Of a DNA stretch of 64,000 nucleotides, positions 55,924 through 64,000 are shown piece after piece. The stretch is from contig JAFDYX010000024.1 in NCBI GenBank assembly GCA_018267215.1, forward strand, positions 105,240 to 169,239, given 5' to 3'. The notes beneath the pieces are model-generated. The model saw nothing but the letters and a program-made list of their open reading frames with translations, was not told the origin of the DNA and made no database searches. This DNA comes from Bacteroidota bacterium. Lineage in GTDB: Bacteria; Bacteroidota; Bacteroidia; Cytophagales; Cyclobacteriaceae. The number at the start of each line of letters is the position of its first letter. Positions within the stretch are counted from its first letter, which is position 1. The translations under genes were made by a program, and so were the position numbers.

Positions 55924-56103
55924 ATGAAAAAATTTGAAGAACTAAAAGCCTTGATTGCCTCCATCGAACCCGATGCAGACAAGTTTTATAATAAAGGGAA
56001 CAGCGCTGCAGGCACCCGTTTGCGCAAGGGAATGCAAGATTTGAAAAATGCTGCACAGGCGATTCGCTCAGAAGTACAGGAAGTGAAAAACAAAGAGAAA
56101 TAA
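55924..56103 (+). CDS. Histone H1-like protein (Hc1 type), 59 residues
   Basis: This short basic, helical protein starts MKKFEELKALIASIE and continues DADKFYNKGNSAAGTRLRKGMQDLKN, which closely fits the Hc1-like small histones found across Bacteroidota; those of Chlamydia condense DNA. A 59-residue length is normal for the Bacteroidota form, which lacks the long Lys-rich tail. DNA binding is inferred from the family. The gene has a promoter and a strong terminator immediately after. Confidence 0.85.
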   Translation: MKKFEELKALIASIEPDADKFYNKGNSAAGTRLRKGMQDLKNAAQAIRSEVQEVKNKEK

Positions 56104-56124
56104 TCTTTGAACATTACCAAAAAA

Positions 56125-56156
56125 AGAGGCTGCCCGATAAGGCAGCCTCTTTTTTT
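56125..56156. terminator. Bidirectional Rho-independent terminator
   Basis: AGAGGCTGCC (56125-56134) pairs perfectly with GGCAGCCTCT (56141-56150) across CGATAA. Seven Ts follow, and a run of As precedes it, so it can stop transcription from both the Hc1-like gene and the convergent M1 peptidase gene, whose stop codon overlaps the T-run. Confidence 0.93.
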
Positions 56157-58032
56157 ATTTAACATCCCACCTGTTATTGGTGTCATCGGCATCCATCCAA
56201 ATTCCTCCATCAATTAATAAAGATTTGATTTTCTTTTTGGAAGGGACGGTTACCGTTGTTGCCTTTTGATTTTTTTGCCAGACAACCGGTGTTTGGTGCG
56301 AGCGTTCGGTGGTGCCATCTTCGTTGGTTACTACTACATCAAACGGGGCAGCCATACCACCGATGTTTTCAATTGATATTTCGTAACCCGATCCTTTCTT
56401 TACCACATTTCGCACGGCCAGATCAATATAGTTGGGTGAGAAATACCAGTTGTTCCAAAACCAGTTTAGATTCTGTTTGGAAACATCATTGAAGGTGTAG
56501 AAAAAATCCCAGGGTGTGGGGTGCTTGCCGTGCCACCTGTCCATGTAGGTATGCAGACATTTTTTAAACAGATCATCACCGAGCAAATCTTTCATGGCCA
56601 GATAGCCGATGGAAGCTTTGCCATATTCATTGTTGCCGAAACCGGGTCCGGTAAGTGCATCGCCCGGTGTGGTAATGGGTATATCTTGAGCCGAAGAGTT
56701 GTCGTATGCCCAGCCGGCCACACGAAACTGCTTATACATTTGTTCTGCCTGCACAGTGCCCATATCGGCTCGCCCCACTAACAACTCAAACGTGGTGGCC
56801 CACCCTTCGTCCATAAACCCGTAGCGTGTTTCGTTAACGCCCATATAAAAGGGCATATAAGTATGAGCGAGTTCGTGCTCCACTACAAACCGGGTGAAGG
56901 TCGTATCGGGAAAAGAGCTGTCATTTACCATCATGGGATATTCCATGTCTGCAAAGCCGCGGACGATTGTCGTTTTTTCATAAGGATACGGAATACCCGG
57001 CCAGTGGCGCGATAACCAATGGAGGGCGTGTTTCCCGAATTTTACCATGTACTTAAAATCTGCCGATGGCTCATCGTAGGCAGCCTGCACACTGGCTCTT
57101 CGCTGGGTGGCATCGTCCACCACCACGCTTCCTGCATCCCACAGATAATGGTTGCTCACGGCAAATGTCATGTCTGGAATATTTTTGGCCTTAAATTGCC
57201 AGTGGTTGACTTCATTTTGTGTTGTCACCTTTCCCTGTGCCAGTTCTTCTTTGGTGGCTACGTTAATAATCTGATCGCTGGTAAGCGATGTATTGAAGCG
57301 CTTGAGGGCTTCCGGTTGCAGCAGGTTTTCCGGATGCTGTAATGTTCCCGTACCCCACACCACATAGTTTTTAGGGGCATGGATGGTAACGGTGTAGTCG
57401 TTGAAGTCGCTGTAAAATTCGTGCGAGTCCATGAAGTTCATCCGATCCCATCCGTTGTAATCATCGAGTACGGCCACACGCGGATAGAAGTAAGCCAAAA
57501 AATAAGTAGTGGAGTCAATCATTCCTTCGCGGCCGCTTTGTTTGGAGATTTCGTAGTGCCATTTAAAAGTGAGTTTCATAGAATCACGCGGAGCCAATGG
57601 CTTGGGCAGTCGCATTCTTTGCCATGTGGTAGGCATCGGAGATTCTTTCCACTCATAAGGCGCACCATTGAAAGTGACAGCATCAATATGCATACCGGAG
57701 GTGAGGTAGTCTGCTTCGGCACCGGCATTGCGCGGGGCTCCCGGTTTATGAATGTTGAGGAATAGTTTGATGATGGGGTTGCGAATAGAATCGGGGCTGT
57801 TGTTGAAGTACACAATAGATTCTTCGCCCTGAATGGTTCGGTTGGGGGGAAGCGCAGTTACCGCGATGGTATAACGGGCTCTGTTTTGCCAATAGTTTTT
57901 TCCGGGTTTCCCATCGGGCGACCGGGTTTCTTTTTTGTACGCTGCTTTCATGTCGCGCGGGATGTATAAATCTTGCGCCTGAACAGAAAGCAGACAGCCG
58001 GCAAAAGCCAGCGAAAGTAATATTGTTTTCAT
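56155..58032 (-). CDS. M1 family metallopeptidase, secreted
   Basis: The 625-residue zinc peptidase has a signal peptide (LLSLAFAGCLLSVQAQ). The N-terminal beta domain is followed by the thermolysin-like catalytic domain. VVEHELAHTYMPFYMG gives HExxH (H386, E387, H390), and the third zinc ligand is the Glu of FMDEGWATTFE, at normal M1 spacing. YGKASIGYLAMKDLLGDD holds a conserved Tyr region. No long C-terminal helical domain is present, as in the shorter Bacteroidota M1 enzymes. It probably trims N-termini of peptides in the periplasm or outside. Confidence 0.92.
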   Translation of the reverse strand: MKTILLSLAFAGCLLSVQAQDLYIPRDMKAAYKKETRSPDGKPGKNYWQNRARYTIAVTALPPNRTIQGEESIVYFNNSPDSIRNPIIKLFLNIHKPGAPRNAGAEADYLTSGMHIDAVTFNGAPYEWKESPMPTTWQRMRLPKPLAPRDSMKLTFKWHYEISKQSGREGMIDSTTYFLAYFYPRVAVLDDYNGWDRMNFMDSHEFYSDFNDYTVTIHAPKNYVVWGTGTLQHPENLLQPEALKRFNTSLTSDQIINVATKEELAQGKVTTQNEVNHWQFKAKNIPDMTFAVSNHYLWDAGSVVVDDATQRRASVQAAYDEPSADFKYMVKFGKHALHWLSRHWPGIPYPYEKTTIVRGFADMEYPMMVNDSSFPDTTFTRFVVEHELAHTYMPFYMGVNETRYGFMDEGWATTFELLVGRADMGTVQAEQMYKQFRVAGWAYDNSSAQDIPITTPGDALTGPGFGNNEYGKASIGYLAMKDLLGDDLFKKCLHTYMDRWHGKHPTPWDFFYTFNDVSKQNLNWFWNNWYFSPNYIDLAVRNVVKKGSGYEISIENIGGMAAPFDVVVTNEDGTTERSHQTPVVWQKNQKATTVTVPSKKKIKSLLIDGGIWMDADDTNNRWDVK

Positions 58033-58088
58033 AAGAGGTTGTTGAACTGAGAACTAAAACGGAATGGCCACAAAAAAGTTAACCTAAC

Positions 58089-58955
58089 TCAGCGCACTCT
58101 CAATTTTTCAATTTTCTTTTTCAACTCCTCGGAGGGCGCAGCCATCGGTAGGCGTACGTGTGGCTGGCAAACTCCCAGCAGGCTTAATAAATATTTTACA
58201 CCGGTGGGGTTGCCCTCTTCGTACATTGAGCCGTTTATCTCCAGTAACTGATAGGCTTCTGCTGCTGCTTTGGCATAGTGACCTGAGGAGGCATACGCTG
58301 TCATTTTTTTAAAGATAACCGGATAGGCATTGGCCAATACGGAAATCACTCCACATCCACCGATGGAATAGATAGGAACAGTGAGCAAATCATCGCCTGA
58401 AATAAGAAGAAAATCTTCAGGTTTTTCTTTTGCAATCTTCATGCACTGCTCCAAGTTGCCAGATGCTTCTTTGATGCCGATGATATTTTTGTGTTTGGCC
58501 AATCGCAGTGTAGTTGCGGCAGTAAGATTAGACGAGGTGCGCCCCGGCACATTGTACAAAATCACTGGCACAGGCGATGCATCGGCCACTTTCTTAAAAT
58601 GTTGGCAGATGCCCTCCTGAGAAGGTTTATTATAATAAGGGCTGACAGACAGGAGTGCCTGTACTCCGCTCAGATCAGTGGTTTTGATTTCTTCCACTAC
58701 GGCAGCTGTATGGTTGCCACCAATGCCATAAACGATCGGCAGGTTTTTGCGATTGTGTTTCAGCACAAACTGAAGTACTTCCTTTTTTTCTTCTTTCTTC
58801 AGCGTGGCCGCCTCACCGGTGGTACCCATCACCACAAAGTAATCTACCCCTTTGGCAGTATGAGTCAATAATTTTCTTAATGCAGTAAAATCAATTTTTC
58901 CGTCTGCGTGGAAAGGTGTAACCAAGGCAACACCTGTTCCGGTAAATTTTTTCAT
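58089..58955 (-). CDS. dapA: 4-hydroxy-tetrahydrodipicolinate synthase
   Basis: This enzyme condenses pyruvate with aspartate semialdehyde, the first committed step to lysine and meso-diaminopimelate for the cell wall. GTGVALVTPFHADGKID opens the (beta/alpha)8 barrel, VVMGTTGEAATL holds the Thr pair, LYNVPGRTSSNL has the active-site Tyr, and IGIKEASG has the Schiff-base Lys. The 288 residues are standard. It overlaps the DUF6913 gene by four bases (ATGA). Confidence 0.96.
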   Translation of the reverse strand: MKKFTGTGVALVTPFHADGKIDFTALRKLLTHTAKGVDYFVVMGTTGEAATLKKEEKKEVLQFVLKHNRKNLPIVYGIGGNHTAAVVEEIKTTDLSGVQALLSVSPYYNKPSQEGICQHFKKVADASPVPVILYNVPGRTSSNLTAATTLRLAKHKNIIGIKEASGNLEQCMKIAKEKPEDFLLISGDDLLTVPIYSIGGCGVISVLANAYPVIFKKMTAYASSGHYAKAAAEAYQLLEINGSMYEEGNPTGVKYLLSLLGVCQPHVRLPMAAPSEELKKKIEKLRVR

Positions 58956-59461
58956 CGCAATTGTTGTGTGTATTTAAACATGGTATCCATCAATCCTTTA
59001 TTCGTGCCGTTTTGTTCGATCATTAATTCAAAAAAATCAGTTTCATTTTCATGATACCGCCCCACGCGGCATTTGGCTTTGCTGTCGGCCAGCAGGTAGA
59101 GCGCCAACGGGTTGGATTGGCGGTCTATGTAAAATAAGTAATCGAACGGGGTAGAAATAAATTTCAAGGCAACCTCGGAAGTGATCTCGCCCCAAAAATT
59201 CAGTTCTTTGAGTGTAAAAAAGTCGAACATAAACTCATAGTTCTCGGCCTTGAGCGGCAGGTACTCCAGCACATGCACTTTCTTGCCATCCTGCTCCAGT
59301 TGATGAATAAATTCTTTTATCTCGTTGTGCTTTTGTTTGTCTTCTACACTGAAGAGTACGCCCACGTTGAGTGCCTGCTTGTAGGGAAGGTTGGCGCGCA
59401 AACTTTTATTTTTTGTCAGTGCCTTGCGGATGCGCCAGCGTAAGAATTTCATTTTAAACAT
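58952..59461 (-). CDS. DUF6913 family protein
   Basis: This 169-residue soluble protein is conserved in Bacteroidota and often found before dapA or ligA. Typical parts are NVGVLFSVEDKQKHNEIKEFIHQLEQDGKKVHVL, LNFWGEITSEVALKFISTPFDYLFYID and a C-terminal ELMIEQNG. The function is not known. It overlaps dapA and is probably translated with it. A Met three codons downstream could be the true start. Confidence 0.72.
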   Translation of the reverse strand: MFKMKFLRWRIRKALTKNKSLRANLPYKQALNVGVLFSVEDKQKHNEIKEFIHQLEQDGKKVHVLEYLPLKAENYEFMFDFFTLKELNFWGEITSEVALKFISTPFDYLFYIDRQSNPLALYLLADSKAKCRVGRYHENETDFFELMIEQNGTNKGLMDTMFKYTQQLR

Positions 59462-59543
59462 GACGTACTCAAAAATTCAGGGTTCAAGATTCGAGATTCA
59501 AATTTCAATATGCAAGGCTATTTTAATTTTTTAGATGTAAAAT

Positions 59544-61571
<2,028 letters not shown>

Positions 61572-61602
61572 TCAGTATTTGAACTGAAGTATTTAAAATG
61601 AA

Positions 61603-62289
61603 TTATTGGATGAAGTTTAAAATCGAGCAAACCATCAGCCCGGCAGTTTCCGTGCGCAACCGGTTTTCGCCCAAACTTACCTTTTGAAAACCACGGCTTT
61701 GCGCCATCTTCAATTCTTCGTCAGAAAAATCTCCTTCCGGGCCGATGAGTACCATATAGTTTTTGTTTGGCTCGGTTAGTTGCTTCAAGTGGAGCGGGTT
61801 TTGAGGCTCTACAAAAGCGATAAATTTTTGATCAGCACTTTCGCAAATAATCTCAGAAAATTTTTTGATGCCGGAAATCTTGGGTAGCCAAGCCTGGTGT
61901 GATTGCTTCATCGCGCTGACAGCGATTTTCTCTATTCGATCTATGTTGATGGTTTTCCGTTCCGATTTTTGGCACAACACAAAACTGATTTTATTAATAC
62001 CTATTTCTGTTGCTTTCTCAACGAACCACTCCATGCGGTCGGCATTTTTAGTAGGTGCGATGGCAATGTGGATACTGAATTTTTTTTGTGAAGCAGCTTT
62101 CTTTTTTGTGATTTCAAACTCACACTGTTTATCAACCTTTGTGATAGTAGCCGTGTAAAAAAAACCTAATCCATCTGTAAGGTCAATGGCATCGCCTCTT
62201 TTCAGGCGCAACACTTTAGCATGGCGTGTTTCTTCTTCGCTGAGGTGATGAACTCCGTGGCAGATTTCAGGCTGATAAAAAAGGTTCAC
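61603..62289 (-). CDS. rsmE: 16S rRNA (uracil1498-N3)-methyltransferase
   Basis: The 228-residue protein has an N-terminal PUA-like part (HHLSEEETRHAKVLRLKRGDAIDLTDG) and a C-terminal SPOUT knot. MEWFVEKATEIGINKISFVLCQKSERK is the RsmE motif, and VLIGPEGDFSDEELKMAQ is the SAM-binding knot. SLGENRLRTETAG is the last conserved segment. It methylates U1498 in helix 44 of the small subunit. The next gene on the strand, the acyl-CoA-binding protein, ends three bases upstream. Confidence 0.94.
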   Translation of the reverse strand: MNLFYQPEICHGVHHLSEEETRHAKVLRLKRGDAIDLTDGLGFFYTATITKVDKQCEFEITKKKAASQKKFSIHIAIAPTKNADRMEWFVEKATEIGINKISFVLCQKSERKTINIDRIEKIAVSAMKQSHQAWLPKISGIKKFSEIICESADQKFIAFVEPQNPLHLKQLTEPNKNYMVLIGPEGDFSDEELKMAQSRGFQKVSLGENRLRTETAGLMVCSILNFIQ

Positions 62290-62292
62290 CGC

Positions 62293-62553
62293 TCAGGCGA
62301 GTTCTTTTTTCAGGCGCTCTACCAAAGCCACGTATTGCTGCATGGCTTCGTCTTGAGATGTTCCTTTTTTTTCTGCCCACGCATCGTGCTTGGCAATGGC
62401 TTTAAAATCAAAACCACCCGGCCTTTCGCCACTTACATCGCCTTCGGTGGCTTGTTTGAAGAGCGCATAGAGTTGCAGCAAGTCTTCGTTAGAAGGCCTG
62501 GCGGGCAACTCTTTCGATTGAGCAACAGCAGCGTTGAAATTTTCTTGTGTCAT
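62293..62553 (-). CDS. Acyl-CoA-binding protein
   Basis: The 86-residue four-helix protein matches the ACBP family: FNAAVAQSKELPARPSNEDLLQLYALFKQATEGDVSGERPGGFDF, then KHDAWAEKKGTSQDEAMQQYVALVERL. The Tyr and Lys residues of the second helix and the KxDAW motif that bind acyl-CoA are present. The family is mainly eukaryotic and patchy in bacteria, though common in Bacteroidota. It lies between citrate synthase and rsmE on the same strand, with no gap to citrate synthase, so it is probably co-transcribed. Confidence 0.9.
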   Translation of the reverse strand: MTQENFNAAVAQSKELPARPSNEDLLQLYALFKQATEGDVSGERPGGFDFKAIAKHDAWAEKKGTSQDEAMQQYVALVERLKKELA

Positions 62554-63840
62554 TTATCTTTTGGCAATGGGCACATAAGGTCGTAAAAGTTGGCCTGTAT
62601 AAATTTGGCGAGGGCGGCCGATCGGTTCTTTGTTTTCGCGGAGTTCTTTCCACTGTGCTATCCAGCCGGGCAGGCGGCCCATGGCAAACATAACGGTAAA
62701 CATTTCTACCGGTATGCCCAAGGCGCGATAGATGATGCCCGAATAAAAATCTACGTTGGGGTATAATTTTCTTTCGATGAAATAAGAATCGCGCAAAGCT
62801 ACTTCTTCCAGCTTTAGTGCGATATCCAGCACCGGATCGTTTACCCCTAATTTTTTCAATACATCATCGGCAGCTTTTTTGATGATTTTGGCACGTGGGT
62901 CAAAATTTTTGTACACCCGGTGGCCGAAGCCCATCAGACGGAAGCCGCTGTTTTTGTCTTTTGCTTTGGCAATCCATTTATCGGTATCGCCTCCGTCTTT
63001 GCGGATGTTTTCCAGCATCAAAATTACTTCCTGGTTGGCGCCACCGTGCAGCGGCCCCCACAGGGCATTGATGCCGGCAGAGATGGATGAGTAGATACTG
63101 GCTTTGGATGAACCCACAATGCGCACCGTGGAGGTAGAGCAATTTTGTTCGTGGTCGGCATGGAGGATTAATAATTTATCTAACGCATCGGCTACCACGG
63201 GGTCAACTTCATAATGTTCGGCCGGCAAGGCATACATCATTTTTAAAAAACGCGAACAGTAGTCGAGCGAATTATCAGGATAATTGACAGGATGCCCCAT
63301 GGCATTTTTATACACCCAAGCGGCAAAGGTGGGCATCTTGGCCAGCGAGCGTACGATGCTCAGGTAAACGGCTTCGGCAAAACGGTTGGGGTCGAGCGAC
63401 TCGGGATAGAAAGCAGTTTGCGCACAGAACATGGATGCCAGCACACCCATCGGGTGAGAGGTGGACGGAAACCCATCTAGTATCTTGCGGGTGTCTTCGT
63501 GTACCAAAGTGTGCTTGGTGATGTCTCCGGAAAATTTATTCAGTTGGTCGGTGGTTGGCAGCTCGCCAAAGATGAGCAGGTAAGCTACTTCAAGAAATGT
63601 AGATTTGGCGGCCAGGTCTTCAATGGAATAACCCCGGTAGCGGAGAATGCCCTTGTCGCCATCTAAAAATGTAATGGCGCTTTTGGTGGCGCCTGTATTT
63701 TTATATCCCAGATCCAGCGTAATGACACCGGCTTCTTCCAACAGGGAGCTGATATCTATAGCTATCTCTTTTTCCGTACCCTCCACCACGGGAAGTTTAT
63801 ACGATTTTCCGTCAATGATTAATTCTGCTGTCTTGGCCAT
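62554..63840 (-). CDS. gltA: Citrate synthase
   Basis: This enzyme joins acetyl-CoA and oxaloacetate at the entry of the TCA cycle. The 428-residue protein is the larger bacterial (type II) form. LILHADHEQNCSTS contains a catalytic His, WGPLHGGANQEV a second, and RLMGFGHRVYKNFDPRA a third; the catalytic Asp is in NVDFYSGIIYRALG. A -7 element lies 25 bases upstream. The ACBP gene follows directly. Confidence 0.97.
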   Translation of the reverse strand: MAKTAELIIDGKSYKLPVVEGTEKEIAIDISSLLEEAGVITLDLGYKNTGATKSAITFLDGDKGILRYRGYSIEDLAAKSTFLEVAYLLIFGELPTTDQLNKFSGDITKHTLVHEDTRKILDGFPSTSHPMGVLASMFCAQTAFYPESLDPNRFAEAVYLSIVRSLAKMPTFAAWVYKNAMGHPVNYPDNSLDYCSRFLKMMYALPAEHYEVDPVVADALDKLLILHADHEQNCSTSTVRIVGSSKASIYSSISAGINALWGPLHGGANQEVILMLENIRKDGGDTDKWIAKAKDKNSGFRLMGFGHRVYKNFDPRAKIIKKAADDVLKKLGVNDPVLDIALKLEEVALRDSYFIERKLYPNVDFYSGIIYRALGIPVEMFTVMFAMGRLPGWIAQWKELRENKEPIGRPRQIYTGQLLRPYVPIAKR

Positions 63841-63864
63841 AAAATTTGTAGTTAACTTTCGTTT

Positions 63865-63895
63865 TAAAGATAGAGGGAAGTGCGGTCAGAAAAAA
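63865..63895 (-). promoter_or_regulatory. Promoter of gltA (TTTT-N19-TATCTTTA)
   Basis: On the reverse strand TATCTTTA (63865-63872), one mismatch from consensus, lies 24 bases before the start at 63840. TTTT (63892-63895) is 19 bases upstream. Confidence 0.5.
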
Positions 63896-63910
63896 GTGTA
63901 GTTTGATAAA

Positions 63911-64000
63911 TTAATTATTTTGCGGAATCAGCGGCATGCCATCTTTGCCACTACTTACCACTACCACTTTGCTGTTGGGCGATTGAGCCAATTCTAAAGT
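63911..64000 (-). CDS. Prohibitin/SPFH-family protein, C-terminal end (partial)
   Basis: The last 29 codons of a gene that continues past the window read TLELAQSPNSKVVVVSS and end GKDGMPLIPQN. This closely resembles the C-terminus of prohibitin-type SPFH membrane proteins (NAKVVVVGSGKDGLPLI-like). It is upstream of gltA on the same strand, with its own stop (TAA). Only this tail is visible, so the family call is tentative. Confidence 0.6.
   Translation of the reverse strand, partial: TLELAQSPNSKVVVVSSGKDGMPLIPQNN

Overview
The window looks like the chromosome of a member of the Bacteroidota, most likely Cytophagales. This rests on many clade-typical families (DUF4199, GSCFA, IPExxxVDY, DUF6913, a detached atpDC pair, a small Hc1-like histone, a bacterial acyl-CoA-binding protein), on promoters of the Bacteroidota type (TTTG, 19-21 bases, TAnnTTTG), and on a tmRNA whose tag ends in YAMAA. 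Gene density is high and most genes are housekeeping. No rRNA, tRNA, CRISPR array, transposase or prophage was found.

Layout. 1-3489: end of an ABC transporter (ATPase tail and permease), a RelE/ParE-like toxin-antitoxin pair, two DUF4199 membrane proteins and a polyprenol-phosphate-type glycosyltransferase. 3490-4390: an RNA block with a probable structured small RNA, the tmRNA gene and a 37-bp tandem repeat grown from the tmRNA 3' end. 4511-8835: two GH127-type glycosidases. 8841-17418: DUF502, miaA, a metallo-hydrolase, an NFACT/RqcH-like protein, pyk, and acpP-fabF-rnc. 17461-26069: exonuclease III, GSCFA, a YyaL-like protein, an alpha-L-fucosidase, then GT39, GtrA and a methyltransferase, and another DUF4199 protein. 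26202-32537: ileS, lspA, free-Met-sulfoxide reductase and tilS. 32540-42371: an FMN reductase, aminopeptidase P, a bestrophin-like protein, a methyltransferase, an OmpA/PD40 protein, lon and hslU. 42401-50947: atpC-atpD, a LacI regulator, a GH3-like enzyme, a DUF433/DUF5615 toxin-antitoxin pair, dxr and rseP. 51010-64000: TPR protein, typA, an HPF/RaiA-type factor, an alpha-oxoamine synthase, an Hc1-like histone, M1 peptidase, dapA, DUF6913, ligA, rsmE, acyl-CoA-binding protein, citrate synthase and the tail of a prohibitin-like gene.

The most striking feature is in ileS. A complete DUF559 (Vsr-like, PD-(D/E)XK) endonuclease domain sits in frame inside the catalytic domain of isoleucyl-tRNA synthetase at about 28053-28538. 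It is bordered by hairpins and an imperfect terminal inverted repeat, and the synthetase motifs on both sides are intact. It looks like a selfish coding insertion tolerated in a surface loop of an essential enzyme, with no visible intein or intron signals.

Other points of interest are the repeat array on the tmRNA acceptor, the candidate 6S-like RNA upstream of it, and several genes whose -7 promoter element lies 3-5 bases before the start codon, which predicts leaderless mRNAs, including both toxin-antitoxin modules.
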